DNA of 64,000 bases from Kribbella aluminosa. GTDB taxonomy: Bacteria > Actinomycetota > Actinomycetes > Propionibacteriales > Kribbellaceae. The position numbers and the translations under genes were made by a program. How positions within the stretch are numbered: the stretch's first letter is position 1; each line of letters starts with the position of its first letter. This document shows positions 1 to 10,093 of the stretch, piece by piece. The notes beneath the pieces are model-generated. The model made no database searches. It was not told the DNA's origin and was given only the letters and a program-made list of their open reading frames with translations. Location of the stretch: assembly GCF_017876295.1 (NCBI RefSeq), contig NZ_JAGINT010000002.1, forward strand, positions 2,170,001 to 2,234,000. Reading direction: 5' to 3'.

Positions 1-1
1 G

Positions 2-124
2 AACGAGCTGATCTGCACCAACGCGGCCTGCGCGCTGGCGTACCCGGTGCGTGACGACATCCCGGTGCTGCTGATCGACGAGGCTCGGGACACTCGTGCG
101 GAAACCGAGTCCGCGAGCAACTGA
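2..124 (+). CDS. Trm112-like small protein, 3' end only
   Basis: Only the last 40 codons are in the window. They read NELICTNAACALAYPVRDDI followed by a short acidic tail, which matches the end of Trm112/UPF0434 proteins: a Cys-x4-Cys half zinc knuckle, then the YPVRDDIPVLL strand. In actinobacteria this small protein commonly sits just before a SIS-domain gene and manA, as here. The TGA stop (122-124) overlaps the ATG of the next gene by one base, so the two are probably translationally coupled. Its role in this setting is not established. Confidence 0.75.
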   Translation, partial: NELICTNAACALAYPVRDDIPVLLIDEARDTRAETESASN

Positions 125-1200
125 TGAGTCTCTTCGACGACACGCGGCTTGACGACCCGGCCGCACTCTCGGCGGCGGACCACCTGCTGCGCCGGCTGGC
201 GACAGCCGGGGCACGTGTCCGGGCCGAGCTGGAGGCGTCCGAGGACGTCTTGTCCAAGCTGACGTCCGACGGTTTCCGCCCACGGGCGGTTGTAGCCGTC
301 GGCCGGGACGCCCGGCTGGTCCGCGCCGTGCTGGAGACGGTCTGCCCGGTCCCGTTCCTCGCCTGGCCCGGCCCGGGCCTGCCCGGTTGGGCCGGTCCGC
401 TGGACCTGGTCGTCGTACTGGGTGGTGCGACCGAGGACCCGGACGCGGTCTCGGCGGCCGGTGAAGCGGTACGCCGTGGTTGCGGGCTGATGGTCGCGGC
501 GCCCGAGGACTCACCCGTGGCGATCGCGTCCGCGGGGCTGCGGCACGCGATCCGGCTGCCGTCGCAGTCCGACGACCAGCTGGCGTCCGCGGTCGCAGTA
601 CTGCAGGCGTTGCACCAGATGGAGCTTGGCCCGGAGGTCGACCACAAGGCCGTTGCGTCGATGCTGGACGACGTAGCGATCGAGTGCTCGCCCAACAAGG
701 ACGTGGCGTCCAACCCGGCCAAGGACCTCGCCCTGGTGCTGGCTGACGCGCTCCCGCTGGTCTGGGGCGGTTCTGTGCTGGCGGCGCGGGCAGCTCGCCG
801 TGTGGTCGAGGCGTTCCGGCTCGCGAGTGGCCGGCCGGCCTTGGCTGCTGACGCGGGGCACCTGCTTCCGGTACTTAACCAGCCGCCGCGGGACCTCTTC
901 GCTGACCCGTTCGACAAGCAGGAGGAGCTGCGGCCCGCTCTGGTCGTGCTGGACGACGGCATGGAGGACGGCGGCGTCGCAGAGCAGCGCCGCAAGCTGG
1001 AGGATAAAGCGCAGGCACACGACGTCCGCGTGTACATCGTGACGCAGGCGAACGGTACGGACATCGCCCGGTACGCCGCATTGACCCAGCACGGCCGGTA
1101 CGCCGCGGCGTACCTCGGTCTCGGCCTGGGCCGCTACGGTACGGCGACCGACGCCGACCCGGCCGAGCCTGGTATCCCGTCGGAGGACCCGGCGTGGTAG
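124..1200 (+). CDS. SIS-domain protein, phosphoglucose/phosphomannose isomerase-like
   Basis: This 358-residue protein resembles the actinobacterial SIS-domain family related to bifunctional phosphoglucose/phosphomannose isomerases. The N-terminal half has a Rossmann-like sugar-phosphate fold with an LDLVVVLGGATEDP strand-loop. The C-terminal half holds the isomerase-like segment (SPNKDVASNPAKDLAL, then LPLVWGGSVLAARAARR). It is sandwiched between a Trm112-like gene and manA with overlaps on both sides, so a role in mannose or fructose phosphate interconversion is likely. Catalytic residues cannot be assigned with confidence, and the protein may be a non-canonical or regulatory member. Confidence 0.75.
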   Translation: MSLFDDTRLDDPAALSAADHLLRRLATAGARVRAELEASEDVLSKLTSDGFRPRAVVAVGRDARLVRAVLETVCPVPFLAWPGPGLPGWAGPLDLVVVLGGATEDPDAVSAAGEAVRRGCGLMVAAPEDSPVAIASAGLRHAIRLPSQSDDQLASAVAVLQALHQMELGPEVDHKAVASMLDDVAIECSPNKDVASNPAKDLALVLADALPLVWGGSVLAARAARRVVEAFRLASGRPALAADAGHLLPVLNQPPRDLFADPFDKQEELRPALVVLDDGMEDGGVAEQRRKLEDKAQAHDVRVYIVTQANGTDIARYAALTQHGRYAAAYLGLGLGRYGTATDADPAEPGIPSEDPAW

Positions 1201-2345
1201 TCCCGCTGCAGAACACGATCCGCGACTACGCGTGGGGCTCGCCGACCGCGCTGCCGAAGCTGCTCGGCGTCGAGCCGACCGGCAAGCCGCAGGCGGAGCT
1301 GTGGATGGGCGCGCACGAGTCCGCCCCCTCGGTGCTGCCGTCCGGGGACACGCTGTACGACGCGGTCTCGTTCGATCCGGCCGCGGTGCTGGGGGAGGAG
1401 ACGGCCGAGCGGTTCGACGGCCGGTTCCCGTTCCTGGCGAAGCTGCTCGCGGCCGCGCAGCCGCTGTCGATCCAGGCGCATCCCTCGCGGGAGCAGGCGA
1501 TCGACGGGTACCAGCGCGACGAGGCGGCCGGGATCCCGCGGGATGCCGCGGACCGGAACTACAAGGACGCCTGGCCGAAGCCGGAGATCCTGATCGCGCT
1601 CGAGCCGTTCGACGCACTGGTCGGTTTCCGGCCCCTCGACCGGACCGTCGCGTTGCTGGACGCAGTGGCACCCGAAGGATTCGCTGAGTTCGCCGACCTG
1701 CTCCGGAACGGCAAGCTGCGCGAGGTGTTCACCGATTTCATGAGCCGCGACCGGGACGCGATCCGTCCGCTCGTCGCTGCTCTCGGTCAGGCTGTTGCCG
1801 GTTCGGCCGGCGACTTCGCGCTGGAGCGGGAAACCCTCGCGACGTTGTGCGCCGACTTCCCGGACGATCCCGGCGTACTCGCGGCGCTGCTGCTGAACCG
1901 GGTGCGGCTGCAGCGGTTCGACGCGGTGTACCTGCCGGCCGGCAACGTGCACGCGTACCTGCACGGGCTCGGGTTCGAGGTGATGGCGAACTCCGACAAC
2001 GTGCTGCGCGGCGGCCTGACCCCCAAGCACATCGACGTACCGGAGCTGGTCTCGGTGGTGGACTTCGAGCCGCTGGCCGACCCGGTACTGACCGCGACGC
2101 CGGACGGTGTGTACGAGACGGGGTGCGAGTACTTCGCCGTACAGCGGGTCGAGCTGACGAACGACGAGCGCACGGTGGACGGCGTCGGTCCGCGGATCGT
2201 GTGCTGCGTGGACGGCACTGTGGATGCCGTCGGCAAGGAATCCGCTGTGACGTTGTCCGCGGGACAGTCGGCGTTCCTCTCCGGACCCGAAGGACCCTGT
2301 ACCCTGCGTGGTTCCGGCACGGCGTTCGTCGTGTCCGCATCCTGA
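1194..2345 (+). CDS. manA: Mannose-6-phosphate isomerase, class I
   Basis: ManA interconverts mannose-6-phosphate and fructose-6-phosphate, feeding GDP-mannose synthesis or mannose catabolism. The 383-residue protein shows the type I zinc-site motifs: QAHPSREQA near residue 95, PKPEILIALEPFDALVGFRP near 125, and PAGNVHAYLHGLGFEVMANS near 245, followed by SDNVLRGGLTPKHID. It starts at a GTG lying inside the last codons of the SIS gene (7-base overlap), giving VVPLQNTIRDYAWGS, the usual N-terminus of the family. This is the third member of a coupled trio. Confidence 0.93.
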   Translation: MVVPLQNTIRDYAWGSPTALPKLLGVEPTGKPQAELWMGAHESAPSVLPSGDTLYDAVSFDPAAVLGEETAERFDGRFPFLAKLLAAAQPLSIQAHPSREQAIDGYQRDEAAGIPRDAADRNYKDAWPKPEILIALEPFDALVGFRPLDRTVALLDAVAPEGFAEFADLLRNGKLREVFTDFMSRDRDAIRPLVAALGQAVAGSAGDFALERETLATLCADFPDDPGVLAALLLNRVRLQRFDAVYLPAGNVHAYLHGLGFEVMANSDNVLRGGLTPKHIDVPELVSVVDFEPLADPVLTATPDGVYETGCEYFAVQRVELTNDERTVDGVGPRIVCCVDGTVDAVGKESAVTLSAGQSAFLSGPEGPCTLRGSGTAFVVSAS

Positions 2346-2381
2346 ATCGCGCATCGGTTTCCTGGGAGGATCTGAACAACC

Positions 2382-3341
2382 ATGGCTGGTGGCGGTAACA
2401 AGGCCGTTGTCGCGGCGCTGGCGGCCAACCTCGGGATCGCGGTGACGAAGTTCGCCGCCTGGGCGCTGACCCAGTCGGCCTCGATGCTCGCCGAGGCGAT
2501 CCACTCGCTGGCCGACTCCGGCAACCAGGGCCTGCTGCTGCTCGGCAGCAAGCGTGCCAAGCGGGCCGCCGACGAGTTGCACCAGTTCGGCTTCGGCCGG
2601 GAGCGCTACGTCTACTCGTTCGTCGTGTCGATCGTGCTGTTCAGCGTCGGTGGTCTGTTCGCGCTGTACGAGGGGTACCATAAGGTCCACGATCCGCACG
2701 GGATCGACAGCTGGCAGTGGGTTCCGGTGGCCGTGCTGCTGCTCGGCATCGTGATGGAGGGACTGTCGTTCCGGACCGCGGTGAACGAGTCCAACAAGCT
2801 GCGCGGGAATGTTTCCTGGGTCCGGTTCATCCGGAACGCGCGGGCGCCGGAGCTGCCGGTGATCCTGCTCGAGGACTTCGCCGCACTCACCGGCCTGGTG
2901 CTGGCGCTGCTCGGCGTCATCCTGACGCTTGCCACCGGCAACGGTGTGTTCGACGGCCTGGGATCGATGGCGATCGGCGCGCTGCTGGTCTGCGTGGCGA
3001 TCTTCCTGGCGATCGAGATGAAGTCGCTGCTGCTCGGCGAGTCCGCGACCCGCGAGGCCCAGCAGCGGATCGTCGCCGCCATCGAGAACACGCCCGGCGT
3101 CACGCGGATGATCCACATCCGCACCCTGCACCTCGGCCCCGAGGAGGTGCTGGTCGCGGCCAAGGTCGCGGTCGAGCCGACCTCCGACGCGGCCGTGGTG
3201 GCGCAGACCATCAACGCCGCCGAACACGCGATCCGCGAGGCCGAGCCGATGAGCCAGCACATCTACCTCGAGCCCGACATCTACGTCGAGAACTACACCC
3301 GCGAGGACCGCCCCGCCGTACCGGACGCGCCTTCGCACTGA
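2382..3341 (+). CDS. Cation diffusion facilitator transporter
   Basis: This 319-residue inner-membrane protein belongs to the CDF family of divalent metal/proton antiporters. TM helix 2 carries the hallmark SMLAEAIHSLADSGNQG metal site. Further hydrophobic segments lie near residues 80-105, 115-130, 160-185 and 195-215, followed by a cytosolic C-terminal domain (RIVAAIENTPGVTRMIHIRT) typical of CDF dimers. The ATG has a GGGAGG ribosome site about ten bases upstream. It is a single gene ending 9 bases before the convergent desaturase. The metal (Zn, Fe, Mn or Co) cannot be told from sequence. Confidence 0.9.
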   Translation: MAGGGNKAVVAALAANLGIAVTKFAAWALTQSASMLAEAIHSLADSGNQGLLLLGSKRAKRAADELHQFGFGRERYVYSFVVSIVLFSVGGLFALYEGYHKVHDPHGIDSWQWVPVAVLLLGIVMEGLSFRTAVNESNKLRGNVSWVRFIRNARAPELPVILLEDFAALTGLVLALLGVILTLATGNGVFDGLGSMAIGALLVCVAIFLAIEMKSLLLGESATREAQQRIVAAIENTPGVTRMIHIRTLHLGPEEVLVAAKVAVEPTSDAAVVAQTINAAEHAIREAEPMSQHIYLEPDIYVENYTREDRPAVPDAPSH

Positions 3342-3350
3342 CACCGGCTG

Positions 3351-4292
3351 TCAGGCTGTCGCCGTACGCTTCTTCCCGAGCCGGTCCTGGTCAGGCCACT
3401 TGACGTCGTACGCCCAGCCGAGCTGTTCGGATCGCCTGATGATCCAGGCGTTGATGTCGATCTGTCCCTTGAGTACGCCGTGGCGGGCGCAGGTGGGGTC
3501 GGCGTGATGGAGGTTGTGCCATGACTCACCCTGGCTGAGGATGGCGAGCCACCAGACGTTGCCCGACCTGTCGCGAGCCTCGAACGGCTTCTTGCCGGTG
3601 ACGTGACAGATCGAGTTGATCGAGAACGTGACGTGGTGCATCAGCGCGACGCGGACCAGCGTGCCCCAGAAGAATCCGGTCGCGGCGCCGTGCCACGACC
3701 TGTCCAACAGTCCGCCGATCAGCGCGGGCGCGAGCAGGGAGACCGCGGCCAGGCTCCGGAAGTGACGCGAGATCGCTGCCATGTCGCGGTCGCGCAACAG
3801 GTCCGGCGCGTAGTGCCTGGGCTCGGCGCGATCCACCCCCCACAGCACCCACCCGGCATGGGCGAAGACGAATCCCTTGGTCACCGCCCAGGCCGTGGTG
3901 CCGTAGCGCCAGGGCGAGTGCGGATCGCCCTCGCGGTCGGAGAACTTGTGGTGCTTGCGGTGGTCGGCCACCCAGCGGATGACCGGCCCCTCGAGGGCCA
4001 GGCTGCCCGCGATCGCGAGGGCGATCTTGAGACCGCGCTTGCTCTTGAAGGAACCGTGGGTGAAGCAGCGGTGGTAGCCGGTGCCGATGCCGGTGGTGGT
4101 GATCACGTAGAACACGACCAGGAGGAGGAGGTCGTGCCAGCCGATCCAGCCGCCCCAGGCGAAGTACATCGCGGGCAGCAGCGCGAGGGTGGGCACGACG
4201 ATGAACACCCAGATGAGCCCTCGCTCGAGTCTGCCGCCGACCGCTTGGAACTCGCTCGCGGCCGAATCGCCGGGATCAGCTGCTGAAGCCAT
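3351..4292 (-). CDS. Acyl-CoA/fatty acid delta-9 desaturase
   Basis: A membrane di-iron desaturase that introduces a double bond into acyl chains and so adjusts membrane fluidity. All three histidine boxes are visible: HRCFTH, HRKHHKF and HNLHHAD. Four hydrophobic segments surround them. The frame is open back to an ATG at 4406, but the ATG at 4292 (MASAADPGDSAASE) has a GGGGGTG ribosome site eight bases upstream, so it was preferred (313 residues). The downstream neighbour of a MerR gene on the same strand, separated by 141 bases, it could be regulated by that protein; this is inference. Confidence 0.9.
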   Translation of the reverse strand: MASAADPGDSAASEFQAVGGRLERGLIWVFIVVPTLALLPAMYFAWGGWIGWHDLLLLVVFYVITTTGIGTGYHRCFTHGSFKSKRGLKIALAIAGSLALEGPVIRWVADHRKHHKFSDREGDPHSPWRYGTTAWAVTKGFVFAHAGWVLWGVDRAEPRHYAPDLLRDRDMAAISRHFRSLAAVSLLAPALIGGLLDRSWHGAATGFFWGTLVRVALMHHVTFSINSICHVTGKKPFEARDRSGNVWWLAILSQGESWHNLHHADPTCARHGVLKGQIDINAWIIRRSEQLGWAYDVKWPDQDRLGKKRTATA

Positions 4293-4433
4293 GATCGACA
4301 CCCCCGTAAGCATTTCGTCGGAGTCCGCTGGGGACTGGGGCAGCATCGCTCCCGGCCAGCGGAGCGTGGCACTTGGGACGATATCGCCGATCCGCGCCCA
4401 CAGCATCTCGAAGCTCCTTGCCGGCCTCGGAGG

Positions 4434-4793
4434 TCAGCGGGGTCTGGGCGGCAGTACGCCGGAGCGGCCGAGCCAGCGGAGGGCGCGTTCGCGGTCGATC
4501 TCGGCCTGCGTGGGCGGGGCGCTGAGCCGTCCGGTGCGGTAGCCGAGGTTCCGGATGTCGGCGGCCACGGACGGTTCGGCGAGCGCTCTGAGGGCGAAGG
4601 CGAGCGCGGCCGGCGTCACGTCGTACCGGCGTTCGAGATCGAGCGCGAGTTGTACGGCGGCCAGGTCGCGGTCGTCGTACTGGCGCTGCGCTGTGTGCTC
4701 GGATCGCGAGCGCGGGAGCAGCCCGAGGGCCTCCCGGTAGCGCAGCATGCGCGGAGTGGTACCCAGTTGGCGAGCGGCCTCGGTGATGCGCAT
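4434..4793 (-). CDS. MerR-family transcriptional regulator
   Basis: A 119-residue DNA-binding protein whose first 70 residues form the MerR winged helix: MRITEAARQLGTTPRMLRYR, then LLPRSRSEHTAQRQYDDRDL. The C-terminal part is short, with no cysteines or obvious ligand domain, so it is not a metal sensor of the MerR/CueR kind. The ATG at 4793 lacks a good ribosome site and lies ten bases from a perfect palindrome (4803-4820), suggesting autoregulation and possibly a leaderless message. The desaturase downstream and ahcY upstream (divergent) are candidate targets. Confidence 0.85.
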   Translation of the reverse strand: MRITEAARQLGTTPRMLRYREALGLLPRSRSEHTAQRQYDDRDLAAVQLALDLERRYDVTPAALAFALRALAEPSVAADIRNLGYRTGRLSAPPTQAEIDRERALRWLGRSGVLPPRPR

Positions 4794-4802
4794 AGCTCAA
4801 TC

Positions 4803-4820
4803 TTGACATTTCGATGTCAA
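4803..4820. promoter_or_regulatory. Palindromic operator candidate between merR and ahcY
   Basis: TTGACAT-TTCG-ATGTCAA is a perfect 7-base inverted repeat with a 4-base centre. It lies in the 108-base divergent gap between the MerR gene and ahcY. Each arm also reads as a consensus -35 hexamer (TTGACA) on its own strand. The size and position fit a MerR-type dimer site, but binding is inferred. Confidence 0.55.
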
Positions 4821-4901
4821 AAACGCGCCTGGAGCGATCAAACCGCGTGGCTCGGCCCTCTAGGCTCAGGTCGGTAAGAATCCAGTCTTCAGGGGAGCGG
4901 C

Positions 4902-6335
<1,434 letters not shown>

Positions 6336-6442
6336 GTGGTCCCCCGCGCACGGCGAATCGCCGCGAGGGTTTATCGGCTTCGTCGAGTACGGCGACCTCG
6401 GCCGCGTCCCACCCAGGCCTGCCAGTCCTCGACGCGGGGTGG

Positions 6443-7429
6443 TTAGAACTCGTTGCTTCCGGGGGCTGCCCAGCCCTGGGCGTTGACGATGGCCGGACGC
6501 GAGTTGGCCGGCGGGGTGGGCGGCGCGAATAGCCCAGGCGGGGCGACGGGTGGAAGCACGCCGTACGGGCTGGGTGGGGCGAACGGCCCTTGCGGGATGC
6601 CGTACGACGATCCGCCGGGGACGAACGGGGCGGTGTATGGGCTGGGGGTGAAGGGGCCGGTGTGGAAAGTGCGTTGGGTGGACAGGCGGTGGAGTTCGCG
6701 GCGGCGGCGTTCGGCGAGGACGGCGGAGAGGTAGGCGGGGGCGATGATCGGGTGCGGGGGCTGGGGGGCGGTGGCGGCGGCGACCCGGGCGGCGAGGGCT
6801 TCGCCGAGGGCGAGCTGGGGGCCGGGGAGGAGTTCGGTGTACCGCGCCAGGTAGTCGCGGGCCGTGTTCGCGAGGTCGTCGGACAGCCGCGACAGCTCGA
6901 GCGACTGCGCCCACTGCACCAGCAGGCCCGGGACGAACAGCGGCGGCGACGCCATCGGCTGCTGCCGTTCGCGGATCACGACCGTACCGGCGACCATGTC
7001 CCCGATCCGCTTGCCCTGTTTGTTCATCAGGCTGGCGACGATCCCCGGACTCGCAGCGAACCACGGCGCGAAGTCCACGAACAACCACAGCAGCGTCCGC
7101 ACCAGCGCGTGCCGGAACCGGATCGAGCTGCCGTCGTCGCGGACCACCTTCAGCCCGAGCACCATCTTCCCGATCGTCCGCCCGCGGGTCAGCGTCTCCA
7201 TCACGACCCGGTAGCCGATCAGCACCAGCAGTACGACGACGAAGATCAGCGCGACCGTCAGCGCCTGACTGGTCTTGCTCCCGAGCAGGAACCCGGCGAG
7301 CAGACCGACCAGTACGACCAGCACGGTGCCCTGCAGCAGTACGTCGATCGCACACGCCAGCGCCCGCGTCGGCATCCGGGCGATCCGCACCTGGAGGACG
7401 ACCGCCTCACCGGTGACCAGCTGAGACAC
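6443..7429 (-). CDS. RDD-family membrane protein
   Basis: A 328-residue membrane protein. The N-terminal 160 residues form an RDD domain: ARMPTRALACAIDVLLQG with the Arg and Asp that name the family, hydrophobic segments near 30-52 and 58-76, then TRGRTIGKMVLGLKVVRDDG. A basic linker is followed by a Pro/Gly/Tyr-rich C-terminal tail from about residue 255 (repeated PF/PP/PY patterns), probably disordered. It is divergent from the SpoIIM-like gene at 7501, an arrangement commonly seen for RDD and SpoIIM proteins in actinobacteria. Function is not known. Confidence 0.85.
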   Translation of the reverse strand: MSQLVTGEAVVLQVRIARMPTRALACAIDVLLQGTVLVVLVGLLAGFLLGSKTSQALTVALIFVVVLLVLIGYRVVMETLTRGRTIGKMVLGLKVVRDDGSSIRFRHALVRTLLWLFVDFAPWFAASPGIVASLMNKQGKRIGDMVAGTVVIRERQQPMASPPLFVPGLLVQWAQSLELSRLSDDLANTARDYLARYTELLPGPQLALGEALAARVAAATAPQPPHPIIAPAYLSAVLAERRRRELHRLSTQRTFHTGPFTPSPYTAPFVPGGSSYGIPQGPFAPPSPYGVLPPVAPPGLFAPPTPPANSRPAIVNAQGWAAPGSNEF

Positions 7430-7500
7430 GTTCGTCGCCCCCCTCCTGCGTAGACACTCGGTCCGGTTAGTCTGCCATCACACGGGTGGAGGAGGTGGCT

Positions 7501-8496
7501 GTGGACGTAGAAGCGTTTGTGTCGGTGCACCAGCCGCAATGGGACCGCCTGGCGCTCCTGACCCGTCGCCAGCGCCGCCTGACCGGTGCGGAGGCCGAGG
7601 AGCTCGTAGTGCTCTACCAGCGCGTCGGCACGCACCTGGCCGCGCTGAGAGCCGGCGGTGCCGACCCTGTGTCGATCGGTCGCCTGTCCGGGCTCATCGC
7701 AGACGCCCGTGGTGCGGTCACCGGTGCCCAGGCGCCCGTCTGGCGGGACATCTCGAAGTACTTCCTGGTGAGCTTCCCGGCCGCGCTGTACGCGTCCAGA
7801 CGCTGGTGGATCACCATCGGCCTGCTCTTCTACCTGGTGGCGGCCTGGACCGCCTGGCGGGTGCTGGCGCATCCGGAAGTGGTCAGCTCGATCGCTACGC
7901 CCGAAGAGGTCAAGCAGCTCGTCAACCACGACTTCCAGTCGTACTACTCGGACAACCCCGCTCAGGACTTCGCTCTGCGTGTGTGGATCAACAACGCGAC
8001 GATCAGTGCCGCCGTACTGGCACTGGGCATCCTCCTGGTCCCCTCGGTCTTCGTACTGTGGGACAACGCGATGAACCTCGGCCTCAGCGCCGGCCTGATG
8101 ATCGCCAACGACAAGGGCGGCCTCTTCTTCAGCCTGATCACGCCGCACGGTCTGCTGGAGCTGACGGCGGTCTTCATCGCCACGGCGGCCGGCCTGCGCC
8201 TCGGCTGGTCCTGGATCGTCCCAGGTCCCCGCACCCGCATGCAGTCCCTCGCACAAACCGGCCGCGCCACTGTAGGCATGGCGATCGGCCTGGCGGCGGT
8301 CCTCCTCGTCACCGGCCTGATCGAGGCGTTCGTCACCCCGTTCCTGCCCGGCCCGGTCCGCGTCACCATCGGCATCGTCGTCGAGCTGGCCTTCTTCACC
8401 TACGTCTGGACCTTCGGCCGCCACGCCTACCACCACGGCGAGTACGGCGACATCGACGAGTCGGACCGCGAAGCGACGGCACCGGTCTCCGCCTGA
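7501..8496 (+). CDS. SpoIIM-family (DUF95) membrane protein
   Basis: A multi-pass membrane protein of the stage II sporulation protein M family. In Bacillus the family takes part in engulfment, but most members, as here, are in organisms without endospores and have no known role. After a soluble N-terminal helical region (residues 1-90) there are hydrophobic segments near 100-118, 160-185, 190-215, 218-238 and 255-305. The frame is open from a GTG at 7486, but the GTG at 7501 has GGAGGAGG five bases upstream, giving 331 residues. It is divergent from the RDD gene. Confidence 0.85.
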   Translation: MDVEAFVSVHQPQWDRLALLTRRQRRLTGAEAEELVVLYQRVGTHLAALRAGGADPVSIGRLSGLIADARGAVTGAQAPVWRDISKYFLVSFPAALYASRRWWITIGLLFYLVAAWTAWRVLAHPEVVSSIATPEEVKQLVNHDFQSYYSDNPAQDFALRVWINNATISAAVLALGILLVPSVFVLWDNAMNLGLSAGLMIANDKGGLFFSLITPHGLLELTAVFIATAAGLRLGWSWIVPGPRTRMQSLAQTGRATVGMAIGLAAVLLVTGLIEAFVTPFLPGPVRVTIGIVVELAFFTYVWTFGRHAYHHGEYGDIDESDREATAPVSA

Positions 8497-8538
8497 CAGG
8501 TTGTCGCGCTGGGTTTTCCCGTTGGGCACCGGCAAGGA

Positions 8539-9306
8539 ATGAGTACCGCCCAGCAAGTGCGACACAGCCGGACCTATGACATTGCCATCACGGTCGGCCT
8601 GGTCGCGTACGGCATCGTCCATCTGCTCGTGGCCTGGATCGCACTCCAGCTGGCGTTCGGCAGGCCGTCGCAGGAGGCCTCCCAGCAAGGCGCCCTCAAG
8701 GAGCTGGCGGGCCGGCCGCTCGGCGGCGTACTGCTATGGGTTGTCGCGGCCGGCCTGTTCGTCCTGGTGATCTGGCGGGTGCTGGAACTCGGCTGGGGCC
8801 ACCGCGACCTGCACAAGAAGCTGTCCTCGGTCGGCCGCGCGATCGTCTACCTGGTGCTCGGCGTGAGCGCGGTCAAGGTCGCGGTCGGCGCCGGCGGTTC
8901 GAGCAGTGGGGAGCAGCAGACGCTGTCCGCACGGCTGATGTCCCACGCCGCGGGCCGGGTGCTGGTCGTGGGCATCGGCGTCGCGATCATCGGGATCGGC
9001 TGTTACCAGGTGTACAAGGCGATCACGAAGAGCTTCACCGAGGATCTGGCCGGCGGCGTCGCGGAGGTCACGGTGCTGCTCGGCCGGATCGGGTACGCCG
9101 CGAAGGGCGTCGCGTTCGTGGTCGTGGGCGGACTGTTCGGGTGGGCCGCGATCGGCTACGACCCGCAAAAGGCCGGCGGTCTCGACACGGCCCTGCGCAC
9201 GATCAAGGACCAGCCGTTCGGCTCGGTGCTGCTGACGGTGCTGGCCGTCGGGATCGCGGCCTTCGGCGGCTACTGCTTCAGCTGGTCGCGGAACGCCCGC
9301 CGGTGA
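8539..9306 (+). CDS. DUF1206 membrane protein
   Basis: A 255-residue integral membrane protein made of three DUF1206 units, each a pair of helices. The first begins YDIAITVGLVAYGIVHLLVAWIA, the second around KKLSSVGRAIVYLVLGVSAV, the third around VTVLLGRIGYAAKGVAFVVV. The repeated G-x-x-(A/G)-(Y/K)-G-(I/V) start of each unit is clear. An AAGGA lies directly against the ATG, so spacing is poor and a later start is possible. Its last 29 bases overlap the convergent DUF899 gene. Function unknown. Confidence 0.85.
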   Translation: MSTAQQVRHSRTYDIAITVGLVAYGIVHLLVAWIALQLAFGRPSQEASQQGALKELAGRPLGGVLLWVVAAGLFVLVIWRVLELGWGHRDLHKKLSSVGRAIVYLVLGVSAVKVAVGAGGSSSGEQQTLSARLMSHAAGRVLVVGIGVAIIGIGCYQVYKAITKSFTEDLAGGVAEVTVLLGRIGYAAKGVAFVVVGGLFGWAAIGYDPQKAGGLDTALRTIKDQPFGSVLLTVLAVGIAAFGGYCFSWSRNARR

Positions 9307-10042
9307 GGTCGTCGCTGCGTCCCGCCGCGATGCGGGACCACTGGGCGATCGGCCGTCCGTCGATCACCTTGGGTGATCTCGACGGTTCGGTGGCCCACTG
9401 CTTCGGCCAGCCGGCCGGAGAGTCCTCGTACGGTTCCTGGCGGCCGTAGACCATCAGGTCCATCAGCGCGTAGTTGTTGTCCATCACCTCGACGCCACGC
9501 ATCGTCGTCCAGTACGTCTCGTAGACGCGGTCGCCCTGGCGGACGTACGAGATCAGGTACATCTGGCCGATTTTCCGGCCCTCCAGGAGGTGCTCCAGCG
9601 AGCCGACGGCGGAGTACCACGGCATGCTCCAGCCCATGAAGTCGTGGTACGCACGGCTCTCGGCGTACGGGCCCTGGCAGAAGACGGCGAACGTGATGTC
9701 GCGGGACTGCAGGTACGAGATCTCCTGGATCTGGCCGGCGCACCACGTGCAGCCTGGGCACTGTTCGGTGGCCGGGTGGCCGGTGTGCCACATGTAGTAG
9801 TACGCGAGCAGCTGCTTGCGGCCGTCGAACGCGTCGAGCAGGGTGACCGGCCCGTCCGGACCGGTCACCGTGAGGTTCGCGTCGACCTCGACCATCGGGA
9901 GCCGCCGGCGTTGCGCGGCGATCTCGTCTCCTTCGCGGGTGTGCGCCTTCTCGCGGACGTGTAGTTCCTCGAGATCCGCGGTGAACGTCGTACGGTCGAC
10001 AACCGGCGGGAGTGCTGTGCTGTCTTCAACGCTTCGCTTCAT
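9278..10042 (-). CDS. DUF899 thioredoxin-like family protein
   Basis: A cytosolic protein of the DUF899 family, which has a thioredoxin-like fold. Visible family features are YYYMWHTGHPATEQCPGCTW (the CPxC-type cysteines of the fold), WCAGQIQEISYLQSRDITFA, FMGWSMPWYS and the tail segment SPKVIDGRPIAQWSR. Starts at 10054 (MKADMKRSV) and 10042 (MKRSVED) are both possible. The second has AAGG five bases upstream and was chosen (254 residues). The physiological reaction is not established. It overlaps the 3' end of the DUF1206 gene. Confidence 0.87.
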   Translation of the reverse strand: MKRSVEDSTALPPVVDRTTFTADLEELHVREKAHTREGDEIAAQRRRLPMVEVDANLTVTGPDGPVTLLDAFDGRKQLLAYYYMWHTGHPATEQCPGCTWCAGQIQEISYLQSRDITFAVFCQGPYAESRAYHDFMGWSMPWYSAVGSLEHLLEGRKIGQMYLISYVRQGDRVYETYWTTMRGVEVMDNNYALMDLMVYGRQEPYEDSPAGWPKQWATEPSRSPKVIDGRPIAQWSRIAAGRSDDLTGGRSATS

Positions 10043-10093
10043 GTCAGCCTTCATATCAGCAACGTCGGAGCCGTCTGGACGTTCTCGACACGG

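Noticed and set aside
1134..3344. Long minus-strand frame over manA and the CDF gene
   Set aside because: Composition and lack of motifs mark it as a shadow of manA and the transporter.
4821..4901. SAH riboswitch upstream of ahcY
   Set aside because: The 81-base gap shows no convincing SAH-aptamer core or pseudoknot; a GGAGCG and a GGCTCGG are present but do not assemble into the known fold by eye.
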